A stretch of 64,000 nucleotides of DNA from Streptomyces sp. DH5 (GTDB taxonomy: Bacteria; Actinomycetota; Actinomycetes; Streptomycetales; Streptomycetaceae), in the NCBI RefSeq assembly GCF_020873915.1, contig NZ_JAHWGP010000036.1, positions 21,977 through 85,976 of the forward strand. The letters are read 5' to 3'. The position numbers were made by a program, and so were the translations under genes. The notes beneath the pieces were generated by a model that had not been told where the DNA came from, searched no databases, and worked only from the letters and a program-made list of their open reading frames with translations. Below are positions 8,754 to 16,568 of this stretch, piece by piece. The first letter of the stretch is position 1, and the number at the start of each line of letters is the position of its first letter.

Positions 8754-9320
8754 ATGTCCATCACCGCCGCGATGCCCGCAGCCAAGGAACGCCACCGGAC
8801 CCGCCGGAAGCGGGCCAGCTCCCTCCCCGCCATCAAGCTCTCCCGGCTCCTGCCCTCGCACATTGACCTGCGCGACCCGCTCAAGGCCGTCCTGGTCTGC
8901 CCGGACTGCGAGACCTGGGTGCCCATTACCGGCATGTACAGCAAGGTTCAAAAGCTGGTCCCGCACCACACCGGCAAGGCCGGCGTCGCCGCCGCACTCC
9001 GCTGCCGGAGCAGCAACCGCCGTGTCGAGTGGGACATGACGATCCCCGAGTGGCGCCAGGCGCTGACCGATGCGGTTAAGGAAGCTGCCAGCCGCCAGCC
9101 CACCACGGTGCTGCCTAAGGCTTTCAGCCCGCAGACCGACCGGACCCTGCGGGCCCGTGCAGCGCGCACGCCGGCTACTCGCGTGGCCGACTGGGACGCA
9201 GTGCTGCCCCGCGTGGCAGCCGCCGACGAGAAGCGCCGGGCGGTGCCCGCTGGTGACACCCCGGCGGAGGGCCCCGCGGTTCCGCTGGACACGCTCCACC
9301 CCAAGCGCCCTCAGCGCTGA
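8754..9320 (+). CDS. Hypothetical protein with a Cys pair (possible zinc ribbon)
   Basis: 188 aa from the ATG at 8754, placed by GAGGAG seven bases upstream. N-terminus is strongly basic (KERHRTRRKRASS). A CPDCETWVPI segment near residue 48 and a later Cys (ALRCRSS) suggest a small metal-binding site. The C-terminal half is Ala/Arg-rich. It is the first plus-strand gene after the divergent GntR operon and is closed by a strong hairpin at 9,339-9,384. Family not recognised. Confidence 0.65.
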   Translation: MSITAAMPAAKERHRTRRKRASSLPAIKLSRLLPSHIDLRDPLKAVLVCPDCETWVPITGMYSKVQKLVPHHTGKAGVAAALRCRSSNRRVEWDMTIPEWRQALTDAVKEAASRQPTTVLPKAFSPQTDRTLRARAARTPATRVADWDAVLPRVAAADEKRRAVPAGDTPAEGPAVPLDTLHPKRPQR

Positions 9321-9338
9321 ACCGCCCCGCACGAACGA

Positions 9339-9384
9339 CCACGGCCCCGGCTGTCCCGATCGCTCGGGACAGCCGGGGCCGTGG
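9339..9384 (+). terminator. Strong hairpin terminator
   Basis: Near-perfect inverted repeat with arms CCACGGCCCCGGCTGTCC and its complement and a loop of about ten bases, starting 18 bp after the stop of the preceding gene. Streptomyces terminators often lack a T-run, as here. Confidence 0.75.
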
Positions 9385-9426
9385 CTGCTCGTACAGCAGT
9401 CAGCTCCCCATTTGGGGAGTGATCGC

Positions 9427-9460
9427 GACAGCCCTTGGGATTGCGGCCCGTGGGGCTGTC
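9427..9460 (+). promoter_or_regulatory. Leader hairpin with GGGATTGCG core, copy 1
   Basis: Inverted repeat GACAGCCC/GGGGCTGTC around a GGGATTGCG core, 24 bp upstream of the next ATG. A near-identical element with the same core stands upstream of the WhiB-like gene (9,855-9,885). Shared loop sequence and position suggest a leader or attenuator rather than a plain terminator. Confidence 0.45.
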
Positions 9461-9483
9461 CAGGACCTGAATCGGAGGACCTG

Positions 9484-9657
9484 ATGCAGCAAAGCATGAC
9501 ACGCACCATCCCCGCCCCGGCGAACGGCCCGGACCGCGAGCGCACCGTCGCTCTCCACCGGCTGGTCCGCCACCTGGTGGCCGACGGCGACGCGCGGGCC
9601 GCGAAGGCCGGCCGCCGCGCCCGCCGCACCCTCTCCGAGATGGAGACGGTCCGGTGA
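9484..9657 (+). CDS. Small basic protein, 57 aa
   Basis: Starts at ATG 9484 after GGAGGAC. Ala/Arg-rich, predicted helical (LHRLVRHLVADGDARAAKAG), no cysteines or membrane segment. Its stop overlaps the GTG of the next tiny gene (GTGA). Function unknown; expressed behind the leader hairpin at 9,427-9,460. Confidence 0.5.
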   Translation: MQQSMTRTIPAPANGPDRERTVALHRLVRHLVADGDARAAKAGRRARRTLSEMETVR

Positions 9658-9752
9658 ACGCCGCCGTGCTCGCCCTGACCGACGCGGAGCGCGAGGAGCT
9701 CTCGCGTAAGAACGCTGAGCAGAACAAGCGGTCGGAGAACAACCGTCGCTGA
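9654..9752 (+). CDS. Tiny hydrophilic protein, 32 aa
   Basis: GTG at 9654 overlaps the stop of the upstream 57-aa gene as GTGA, suggesting coupled translation. The peptide is charged, ending in KRSENNRR, with a short ALTDAEREEL helix. No known family. The main support is the overlap and the coding-like third-position GC. Confidence 0.4.
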   Translation: MNAAVLALTDAEREELSRKNAEQNKRSENNRR

Positions 9753-9854
9753 CTCCCCCGGCATTGCCCGTCGTCTCCGCCCCGTCCCGGGCGGGGCCGG
9801 CGGAGAGCGTCGGGAGTTCACCCCCGCTCCGGCCATCCGGCCGCCAACACGTGA

Positions 9855-9885
9855 ACAGCCCCGGGGATTGCGCCCCCGGGGCTGT
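9855..9885 (+). promoter_or_regulatory. Leader hairpin with GGGATTGCG core, copy 2
   Basis: Perfect arms ACAGCCCCGGGG / CCCCGGGGCTGT around ATTGCG, ending 25 bp before the WhiB-like ATG. Same core and placement as the hairpin at 9,427-9,460. Confidence 0.5.
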
Positions 9886-9910
9886 CGTACGGACCTTTTG
9901 GGAGGCCCTG

Positions 9911-10216
9911 ATGAACCGCTCCATCGTACGCACCAGCTACGCGCCCGACGCGGACCTGCCGGTCAACACGAACTGGCGCGACCGCAGCGCGTGCCGCGAG
10001 GAAGACCCCGACCTGTTCTTCCCGATCGGCAACACCGGCCCGGCGCTGCTCCAGACCGAGGAGGCGAAGGCCGTGTGCCGTCGCTGCCCGGTCATGGAGC
10101 GCTGCCTGCAGTGGGCGCTGGAGAGCGGCCAGGAGCACGGCGTGTGGGGCGGCCTCGACGAGGACGAGCGGCGCCGGATGAAGCGCCGCGCCGCCCGCAA
10201 GCGCGCCGACGCCTGA
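9911..10216 (+). CDS. WhiB-like iron-sulfur transcription regulator
   Basis: 101 aa. The four cluster-binding cysteines are present: C28, then CRRC at 56 and 59, and C65, in the invariant C-xn-CxxCxxxxxC order. The downstream G-V-W-G-G turn (HGVWGGLDEDER) is the family hallmark, and the C-terminus is the usual basic DNA-contacting tail (KRRAARKR). Wbl proteins hold a 4Fe-4S cluster and regulate with the primary sigma factor. Plasmid-borne copies are common in Streptomyces. ATG has GGAGG upstream; a strong terminator follows. Confidence 0.92.
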   Translation: MNRSIVRTSYAPDADLPVNTNWRDRSACREEDPDLFFPIGNTGPALLQTEEAKAVCRRCPVMERCLQWALESGQEHGVWGGLDEDERRRMKRRAARKRADA

Positions 10217-10271
10217 CCGCTGGACGGGACCGGCGGGCAAGTTCTGGCCCGCCCCGCAGCACTGCCATCGA

Positions 10272-10298
10272 CCGGCCGCCCGCACGACGGGCGGCCGG
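10272..10298 (+). terminator. Terminator after the WhiB-like gene
   Basis: Perfect 11-bp arms CCGGCCGCCCG/CGGGCGGCCGG with a five-base loop, followed by CCTTTCG. Downstream, at about 10,316-10,336, a smaller inverted repeat (AGCCCG/CGGGCT) precedes the DUF5999 gene. Confidence 0.75.
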
Positions 10299-10357
10299 CC
10301 TTTCGCACGCCTCCAGCCCGGGAATGCCTCGGGCTCCCTTCCTCCCCGGGAGAGCTC

Positions 10358-10597
10358 ATGGACCGCACCACCACGACCGTCACCGGCACCCGGCTGCCGG
10401 ACTCGCTATGCAGGCACACCCCGAAGTGCCCGTCGGCCGACAGCCCGGACCGCGAGGCCGCCGCCGTCGCGGCCGGCCACCCGGAGCAGGGCTGGAGCCT
10501 GCTGTGCAACGCCGTCGTGCTCTTCGAGGACACCGGCGAGCTGCTCCCCGACGGACGCGTCGTCGCCCCGCACCGGCCCCTCGCGGCCGCGGCCTGA
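10358..10597 (+). CDS. DUF5999 family protein
   Basis: 79 aa. The pattern C-x-H-x-P-x-C-P near residues 18-24, a conserved HPEQGWSLLCNAVVLFEDTG core and the C-terminal APHRP match the DUF5999 family of small streptomycete proteins. The Cys/His cluster suggests metal binding. ATG follows GGGAGAG. No function is established for the family. Confidence 0.8.
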   Translation: MDRTTTTVTGTRLPDSLCRHTPKCPSADSPDREAAAVAAGHPEQGWSLLCNAVVLFEDTGELLPDGRVVAPHRPLAAAA

Positions 10598-10706
10598 CTG
10601 ACGGCTGCCTGATCCGCCCGCACCGACCGCTCACCACCGTGGCGGCCGGGTCGGGCGGTGACGGGGAGCCGGACAGTCCGGACCACTGACGCGTCAAGGA
10701 GTTGCC

Positions 10707-11072
10707 GTGCGCGACAACGCCCAGAGGACCACCCCCGCAATCAAGTTCCAACGGGGCCAGTTCGTCCTGTACCGCGACCCGGAGATGTTCTGGAGCGGGC
10801 AGGCCGGCCACACCTTCGTGTGCCGGGTCCAGCGGACCTGGCTGGAGGGCACGTACGACCTGGTCGCCGTGGCCACCGGCCGCTTCGTCCACGACGCCAG
10901 CGGCGACTACATGCGGCTGCTGCCGCCCGTCGACGCGATGCGCGACATCGACACCGCCCCGCTGAACACCGACGGCGCGGCCGACGACATGACCGCAGCC
11001 GCCATCGCCTGGCTCACCCAGCAGCACGCGACCGCCAACCAGCGGCCGGAGCTGCCCGCCCAGCGCGACTGA
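10707..11072 (+). CDS. Hypothetical protein, 121 aa
   Basis: GTG start with AAGGAG six bases upstream. Soluble, with a compact central beta-rich stretch (FQRGQFVLYRDPEMFW, then TFVCRVQRTWLEGTYDLVAVA) that could be a small SH3- or Tudor-like barrel, and a helical C-terminus. It sits between the DUF5999 gene and the coiled-coil membrane protein, in the transfer block. Family not recognised. Confidence 0.6.
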   Translation: MRDNAQRTTPAIKFQRGQFVLYRDPEMFWSGQAGHTFVCRVQRTWLEGTYDLVAVATGRFVHDASGDYMRLLPPVDAMRDIDTAPLNTDGAADDMTAAAIAWLTQQHATANQRPELPAQRD

Positions 11073-11130
11073 CCCGACCACCCGTGACCCGCCGCCCCGC
11101 GAGGGCGGCATCGACCTGGAAGGAGGCGGC

Positions 11131-13302
11131 GTGGCCGCCACTCGAACCCGCAACAAGAGGCCCACCGCCCGCAAGAAGCCGGCCGCCCGTCCGGCTCCGC
11201 AGCCCACCGCCTCCACCACCCCCGCCGCGTCCCCGGCCCCGGCCGAAGCGACGAACACCGGCCTGGACCTGGAGGCACTGGCCCGCGTCGCGGACGCGCG
11301 GGACCGGGCCGCCGACATCATCGACACCGCCCGCGAGGCAGCCTCCGCCCTCCAGGCGGAAGCCGAGGGCCAGGCGGCGCGCACCGTCGCCGACACCCAC
11401 GAGCAGGTCACCGGGCTGCTGACCGAGGCGCACAACCGCGCCGCGGGCATCACCGCCGACGCCGACCAGGAGGCCGCCGCCCAGCGTGCGGCGGCGACGA
11501 ACGACCTCGAGGCAGCGCGCGGCGAGGCCGACCGGCTCCTGGCGGAGGCCCGCGACCGGGCCGAGGCCCTGGTGAAGGAGGCCCGCGCGCAGGTCACCGA
11601 CCTGACCGAGCTGGCTGCCACCGACCGGGCGGCCACGGCCACCGCGGTCGCCGAGCTGCGTCGCCTGGCCGAAGCCGACCTCACCGAGATCAGCTCCCTG
11701 GTCGACCAGCGCCGCACCGAGGCCGGCACGATCCTCGCCCGCGCCCAGGAGCAGGCCGACGAACTGGTGGCCACGGCGCAGCGGGAGATCGACCAGGCCC
11801 GCGAGCGGTTCGCGAAGCTCGCTGAGACGGCCGCCGGCCAGTACGACGCCCGCCGCGCGGAGGCGGAAGCGCTGTACGCGGACGCGGTCAAGGCCGCTGA
11901 CGACCGGCGCCGCGAGGCGGACCAGCAGGTCGCCGCCGCGCACGCCGAGGCGGAGCAGGCCCGCACCGAGCTGCGCGAGCAGCTGCGCAAGCTCACCGAC
12001 GAGTTCGACGCGGAGGCCGCCACCAAGCGCAAGGCCCTCGCCGACGAACTCGCCGGGCTCAAGACGGCGTGCGACAAGCAGCGCGAGCGGCTGCGGGAGG
12101 AAGCCAAGACCGTCGCCGCGCAGCTGCGGGAGGCCGCCCAGAAGGAGGCCGACCGCATCACCGAAGAGGCGCAGCGCAAGGCCAAGGGCGTCACCGACCG
12201 GGCACAGGCCGACGAGGCCCGCGCCCGCCGGATGCTCGAGGAGGCCCGCGAGGCCAAGCGGGCCAACTCCCGCTTCCGTGGCTGGCACCAGAACCTCAGC
12301 CGCAAGGCGTGGAAGACCGCACCGTGGATCGCGCTCGCCGCCGGCGTCGGCCTCGCCGCCTCCGGCGAGTACGAGCTGGCCCGCATGGTCGGCATCAACG
12401 AGTACGTCGCCCCGCTGCTGCCCGTCAGCATCGACGTCTACTGCGTCACCGCGTTCCGCGCCAAGCGGGACATCCCGGCGGCGCTCGCACTGATGGCGTC
12501 GGCGAACGTCACCTACCACCTGGCGGAGCAGGCCCACCTCGTGAAGGAAGGCCAGTCGGCTCCCTGGCCGCTGACGACGTTCGTCGTGCTGATCTTCGTG
12601 GCCGTCATCTGGCGCGTCCACGCGCTCATGCACGACGACGCCGGTACGGACGGACACGGTGGTACGGACACGGCGACCGGAACGGACAGCCGTACCGGTA
12701 CGGCCGCTCGCACGGACGGCGCGACTGGTACACAGCACGCCCGTACAAGCCCGTCCGGTACGGACTCGTACGGCGCGTCAGCCGGTACGGCCTCCGCTCG
12801 TACGGCCCACGGCACTACTCGTACGGAGCCTGTACACGCCGCCCCGCACCACCCCGCCCCGGCGGGAGCGAATGCGGGTCCGACCAGCGCGTACAGCGAC
12901 CGTACAAGCGGCGTACAGGCCACCCCGAGCGGGGCCGCGCGTACTAGTACGGAGCACTCCGGCCGTACCAGCGCCGCCGCGTACGAGGGCGGAGCGCGTA
13001 CAGGGACGGTCACCGCCCGTACGGCCCCGGCCGACGGCGTTCCGTCCGCGCGTACCAGTACGACGGAAGCCCGGCCGCGTACAAGCGGAACGGCCACCGC
13101 CGGGCGTACCGGTACGGCGACGCCCGCTCGTACGGACGCCGAACTGCTTCCGCTCGTACAGGCTCTGCCGCGCGAGACGGACGGCTTCGTCAACATCAGC
13201 CGCGTCCGCACCCAGCTCAACGTCAACCAGCCCCGCGCGATCCGGCTGCTGAAGGAGGCCGGCCTGCTGCGTCCCGAGGACGCGGACAAGTACCTGACCT
13301 GA
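11131..13302 (+). CDS. Large coiled-coil protein with DUF2637-like membrane domain and C-terminal winged helix
   Basis: 723 aa from GTG after GGAGG. Residues 1-40 are basic and Pro/Ala-rich. About 45-385 is a long Ala/Glu/Arg coiled coil. About 393-500 is hydrophobic with several helices (IALAAGVGLAASG, ALALMASANVTYHLAEQA, TTFVVLIFVAVIW) and resembles DUF2637 membrane proteins found on Streptomyces conjugative plasmids. About 503-670 is a Thr/Arg/Gly low-complexity linker, and 672-723 looks like a small winged helix (GFVNISRVRTQLNVNQPRA). The layout suggests a membrane-anchored organiser of transfer or DNA positioning. The linker-coding DNA carries the GTAC array. Role inferred from context. 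Confidence 0.7.
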   Translation: MAATRTRNKRPTARKKPAARPAPQPTASTTPAASPAPAEATNTGLDLEALARVADARDRAADIIDTAREAASALQAEAEGQAARTVADTHEQVTGLLTEAHNRAAGITADADQEAAAQRAAATNDLEAARGEADRLLAEARDRAEALVKEARAQVTDLTELAATDRAATATAVAELRRLAEADLTEISSLVDQRRTEAGTILARAQEQADELVATAQREIDQARERFAKLAETAAGQYDARRAEAEALYADAVKAADDRRREADQQVAAAHAEAEQARTELREQLRKLTDEFDAEAATKRKALADELAGLKTACDKQRERLREEAKTVAAQLREAAQKEADRITEEAQRKAKGVTDRAQADEARARRMLEEAREAKRANSRFRGWHQNLSRKAWKTAPWIALAAGVGLAASGEYELARMVGINEYVAPLLPVSIDVYCVTAFRAKRDIPAALALMASANVTYHLAEQAHLVKEGQSAPWPLTTFVVLIFVAVIWRVHALMHDDAGTDGHGGTDTATGTDSRTGTAARTDGATGTQHARTSPSGTDSYGASAGTASARTAHGTTRTEPVHAAPHHPAPAGANAGPTSAYSDRTSGVQATPSGAARTSTEHSGRTSAAAYEGGARTGTVTARTAPADGVPSARTSTTEARPRTSGTATAGRTGTATPARTDAELLPLVQALPRETDGFVNISRVRTQLNVNQPRAIRLLKEAGLLRPEDADKYLT
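12643..13160 (+). other. Dense GTAC array inside the coding sequence
   Basis: By eye I count 28 GTAC tetramers in about 520 bp, where about two are expected by chance. They fall in all three codon phases: Gly/Arg/Ser-Thr (GGT/CGT/AGT-AC), NNG-TAC (Tyr) and GTA-C (Val). Four are paired as GTAC-NN-GTAC (12692, 12941, 13052, 13106), two of them inside longer perfect palindromes. Constraint therefore seems to act on the DNA rather than only on the protein. A protein-binding array (transfer locus, centromere or nucleoid anchor) is the inference. Confidence 0.7.
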
Positions 13303-13324
13303 TCAACGTCCGGCACACACCAGT

Positions 13325-13357
13325 GAGGGCCAGCCCGCGGGATTCGGGCTGGCCCTC
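13325..13357 (+). terminator. Hairpin between transfer-block genes
   Basis: Perfect arms GAGGGCCAGCCC/GGGCTGGCCCTC, 22 bp after the coiled-coil gene stop and about 60 bp before the next GTG. Confidence 0.7.
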
Positions 13358-13416
13358 GCTGCGACTGCCGGAAGCAGTCGACAGCCCCGCCAGTACACCA
13401 GGAGGGAAACCCCGCC

Positions 13417-13890
13417 GTGAACAGCAACGACCCGAACCACTCCCCTCTGCGCGACGTCGCGCAGAACCCGGAGGCAACCGCCCGGTACCTGGCCGACGTT
13501 CAGCGGGTCCTGCTGGACATCGGCAAGAACCTGGAGACCCTCGCGCACGAGACCCGCGTGCACCTGCGCGACACCCACGTGGAGGGCGACCGCTGGTTCC
13601 ACGCCAGGCTGCGCGCGATGCCCGTGGAAAAGGCCCTCGGGAACGTGCTCAAGAACCTGAACAACCTCACCGAGGGCCTGGAAAAGAGCGCCTATAAGCG
13701 CCGCGCTCACGACGAGGCCGTGGTGAATACGGCCAAGGAAAGGAAGGAAAAGGCACTGGAAAGGGAGCGTAAGAAGAACCCGCCGACCCTCCAGGCCGCA
13801 CCGAATCCGCCGCAGCAGGGTGCACAGAGCCAGAATCTCGGCTATGGTGGTCCCACGTCGATTTACGACATGGGTCGGGAGTCGGCATGA
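13417..13890 (+). CDS. Hypothetical helical protein of the transfer block, 157 aa
   Basis: GTG start preceded by AGGAGGG. Predicted largely helical with repeated charged heptad-like stretches (ETLAHETRVHLRDTHVEG, VLKNLNNLTEGLEKS, then a Lys/Glu-rich run near 110-125) and a Gln/Pro-rich tail. No membrane segment. Stop overlaps the next ATG as ATGA. Possible partner of the adjacent coiled-coil membrane protein; family not recognised. Confidence 0.6.
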   Translation: MNSNDPNHSPLRDVAQNPEATARYLADVQRVLLDIGKNLETLAHETRVHLRDTHVEGDRWFHARLRAMPVEKALGNVLKNLNNLTEGLEKSAYKRRAHDEAVVNTAKERKEKALERERKKNPPTLQAAPNPPQQGAQSQNLGYGGPTSIYDMGRESA

Positions 13891-14195
13891 ACCGCCCCCT
13901 CAGCAGCGCCGAACGCTCCGTTCAGCGGCGTCAGAACTGGCTGAAGGAAGAGGCGACGAAAGCCCGCGAATCTCGCGGCGAGGCAGGACAGATGGAATTC
14001 TGGCTCCGCCTGGCACGATCCCGAATGGCCAAAGACGTAAAAGCCGGTCGCGGCGACGTCTACTCCGGATTCGCGCTGATCTGCCGCCTGTTCATCACGG
14101 CGATGGACCAGCGCGTGGAGGGCGACGGACGGATCTGGAACGACCTGCTGAAGTACGCGGAGCAGGTCGTGGCGAAGCACCCCCCGCGTCACTGA
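13887..14195 (+). CDS. Hypothetical protein, 102 aa
   Basis: Coupled to the upstream gene by ATGA. Basic, helical, with a central GFALICRLFITAMDQRVEG helix that is amphipathic rather than clearly transmembrane. Its third positions are less GC-biased than those of most neighbours. Ends 13 bp before a terminator-like hairpin. Function unknown. Confidence 0.55.
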   Translation: MNRPLSSAERSVQRRQNWLKEEATKARESRGEAGQMEFWLRLARSRMAKDVKAGRGDVYSGFALICRLFITAMDQRVEGDGRIWNDLLKYAEQVVAKHPPRH

Positions 14196-14208
14196 ACGTC
14201 ACCAGCGA

Positions 14209-14235
14209 AGGCCCCGCCGGGCTCCGGCGGGGCCT
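14209..14235 (+). terminator. Hairpin terminator
   Basis: Perfect 10-bp arms AGGCCCCGCC/GGCGGGGCCT, loop of seven bases, directly after the gene ending at 14,195. Confidence 0.75.
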
Positions 14236-14247
14236 CGCGCGCGTAAA

Positions 14248-14282
14248 GCGTGCACACGTGCACGTGCACACGCGTGCACACA
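14248..14282 (+). other. 35-bp alternating purine-pyrimidine run with four GTGCAC
   Basis: From 14,248 to 14,282 every step alternates purine and pyrimidine, and the palindrome GTGCAC occurs at 14250, 14258, 14264 and 14274. It lies in the 5' region of the 741-aa gene, about 40 bp before its GTG. It can be a tandem operator or a Z-DNA-prone promoter element; no promoter hexamers are obvious. Confidence 0.5.
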
Positions 14283-14322
14283 AGGCCCCACGCTCTGTCA
14301 AGTCCCAGGAGGGAGGCGCACC

Positions 14323-16548
14323 GTGTCCGATGAGGACGGCACAGGGACCTTGGTCCAAGGCCCCTGGAGCGGTGATTCCACGTACGTGCCACCGCCGATC
14401 CCGGATTACGGCGACACTATTCCGCCGCCGGAAGACATTCCCCCGGCACCACCGGAATCGCCGGAAGAGACAACAATGGAACTGCCGCCGATTCCGGCCG
14501 CCCCGGACCCGTCGACGGCCCTGCGTTCCGAAGGAATTACGGCACCGGAAACCGGTGAAGATGACGGCGAATACGAGGAAGGCGAATACGAGCAGCCTCG
14601 TTCTCTCGCTGATCGTCTCGGTGACTGGCTCGAATTCCGGCTGGAAAGGGCGCGGGCGCTCCATGAGGGTGAAGCGTCTTTCCGTGAAGCCGAAATAGCG
14701 CGGAAGGCTGCGTTGCTGGAGGGTCGCACCGCGCAGGAAGTCGCGATGATGGAGCAGAACGGAAAGCTCCACGCTGCGATGATGAAAGCGAAGGGCGACA
14801 AGGCGGCGGCACGCGGAAAGGCGGACGCTGATCGCACGAAGTCGTCCGCCTCCGGACTGGGGTCGGACAAGGGCCGCTCGAAGGCCGGCGGCGGGGGCGG
14901 GTCCTCGCGCGGCGGTGGCGGCAGCGGGCCGTCCCGCACCAACTCCGGCTCGGGAGCGAACCGGTCCGGCGGCTCACGCGGTCCCAACTCCAGCGGCCCC
15001 GGCGGTCGTTCCGGGTCTGGATCGACCGGGAGCGGGAGCGGGGGCGGCAAGGGCGGCGCTAAGGGCTCTCCGTCAGGCTCTGGCGGCCGTGCAGCCGGGT
15101 CCGGGCGTAACGGTCCGTCCGGGGGATCGAAAGGCTCTCAGACGGGCTCTGGCGGCTCCGGCCGGGGCGGCGGTTCGAAAGGTGACGGCGGCGGCCGGAC
15201 GCAGAACGGTCCGGCGTCCGGTGCCCGTGCCGAGCGGGCCCGCGGCCGCCAGGAGCGCGCCGGGGCCAAGCAGGCCGGACGGCAGGAACGGCGCACCGCC
15301 GGGCACGCCGCTGGCGTCGCGGACCGGACCAAGGACCGCGACCAGGCCCGTGCCCAGCGGCAGCAGGCATGGGAGGACCGCCGCGCGAAGCGGCAGGAGC
15401 GCGACGCGGCGCGGAAGGCGAAGCGGGAAGCCGCAGCGTCGGCCACACCGGGCCGCACCACGTTGGGCCAGGCCGTCGGTGAGGAAGCCCAGCGCCGCTG
15501 GGACAAGCGCCGCGCCGACGCGGAGGCCGCCAAGGCAGCCAAGGACGCGAAGGCCGGCACCGAGAAGGTGAGCCTGACCAAGGACAAGGACTCCAAGGGC
15601 AAGGACTCCAAGGAGAAGGATTCCAAGGGCAAGGCCAGCGACGGCAAGGGAGAGGAAACCGCCAAGGAGAGCTCCGACGGGGCCTCCAGCGCCACGAAGG
15701 ACGGCAAGACGGCCGATGATCCGGGCAAGGAGTCCGAGGCCGGTGACGGGACGACTGACGCTTCGAAGAAGCGGCGCCGGCGTTCCGGAGCGGACCGGAC
15801 TGGACGGCGCGGTCGCGCCCGCCGGACCGGACGCGCCGGCCGGGCGGGATCCGGTCGTACGAGCCGGGCCGGTCGGCGCGGACGTCCGGCAGACAGCCCG
15901 TTCGGCGAGGAGGACTCCACCCCGACGGTGGAGTGGCCCGAGCACGACACCCGCCCGCCCAAGCCCACCGCCAAGGGTGAAGGCGACATCGTCGACACGG
16001 ACATCGTCCCCGACGCACCCGCGGCCGTGACCACCGGCGTCAAGGGCCTGCCGCCCGCGCCGGAGAAACACACCGCACGACCCGGCACCAGCCGACCCAC
16101 CAGTACGGAAGGGAACAGCGTGAGCAGCTCGGAAGTCAGCAGGCCGTCGGGTGCTGGCGGTCTCGGTCCCCAGCACCGAACCGACATCACGTTCGACCAG
16201 TACCTGATGGAGATGGCGAACATCGCCATCAAGGCCGCCTCCGACCAAGAGCGCGCCGAAGCCCTGATGGAGGCCCTCACCAAGGTCGCCGACGCCCTGC
16301 GGGACATGGCCGCCGACCTGGTCGGCGACCACAACATCTCCACCACCGTCACCGACCTGATCACGGACCTGGCCGACTCCGCGGCCCGCATGAAGGGACA
16401 GGCCGAACGGTGTGCCGAGCAGTGCGGCCTCGCCAAGGAGGCCGCCAAGCTCGCCGCCCTGATGGTCGCCCGCGTCTACGGCGAGGACATGGCCGCCAAG
16501 GAAGACGCCGGCCTCAAGCACACGTCGGCCGCTGCCCATCACGACTGA
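14323..16548 (+). CDS. Large low-complexity protein of the transfer block, 741 aa
   Basis: GTG start after AGGAGGGAGG. Residues 1-80 are acidic and Pro-rich. About 90-190 is helical (DRLGDWLEFRLERARALHEG). About 190-310 is a Gly/Ser-rich segment with strong repeats. About 310-540 is Lys/Arg/Ala/Asp-rich with a KDSKGKDSKEKDSKGK run. The C-terminal 110 residues are compact and helical (YLMEMANIAIKAASDQERAE, with three Cys). No membrane helix and no nucleotide-binding motif. Such proteins accompany the FtsK-type translocase on Streptomyces plasmids; its role is unknown. The Gly/Ser part of the gene is repeat-rich and prone to length change. Confidence 0.6.
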   Translation: MSDEDGTGTLVQGPWSGDSTYVPPPIPDYGDTIPPPEDIPPAPPESPEETTMELPPIPAAPDPSTALRSEGITAPETGEDDGEYEEGEYEQPRSLADRLGDWLEFRLERARALHEGEASFREAEIARKAALLEGRTAQEVAMMEQNGKLHAAMMKAKGDKAAARGKADADRTKSSASGLGSDKGRSKAGGGGGSSRGGGGSGPSRTNSGSGANRSGGSRGPNSSGPGGRSGSGSTGSGSGGGKGGAKGSPSGSGGRAAGSGRNGPSGGSKGSQTGSGGSGRGGGSKGDGGGRTQNGPASGARAERARGRQERAGAKQAGRQERRTAGHAAGVADRTKDRDQARAQRQQAWEDRRAKRQERDAARKAKREAAASATPGRTTLGQAVGEEAQRRWDKRRADAEAAKAAKDAKAGTEKVSLTKDKDSKGKDSKEKDSKGKASDGKGEETAKESSDGASSATKDGKTADDPGKESEAGDGTTDASKKRRRRSGADRTGRRGRARRTGRAGRAGSGRTSRAGRRGRPADSPFGEEDSTPTVEWPEHDTRPPKPTAKGEGDIVDTDIVPDAPAAVTTGVKGLPPAPEKHTARPGTSRPTSTEGNSVSSSEVSRPSGAGGLGPQHRTDITFDQYLMEMANIAIKAASDQERAEALMEALTKVADALRDMAADLVGDHNISTTVTDLITDLADSAARMKGQAERCAEQCGLAKEAAKLAALMVARVYGEDMAAKEDAGLKHTSAAAHHD

Positions 16549-16568
16549 CACCAGCTGAAGGAAGGAGC

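Noticed and set aside
10380-12431. Very long minus-strand open frames (683 aa and 574 aa) across the coiled-coil gene
   Set aside because: They are antisense to a gene with good RBS, family-like domains and normal codon bias; the translated sequence is Ser/Arg or Gly/Val-rich as expected for high-GC shadow frames.
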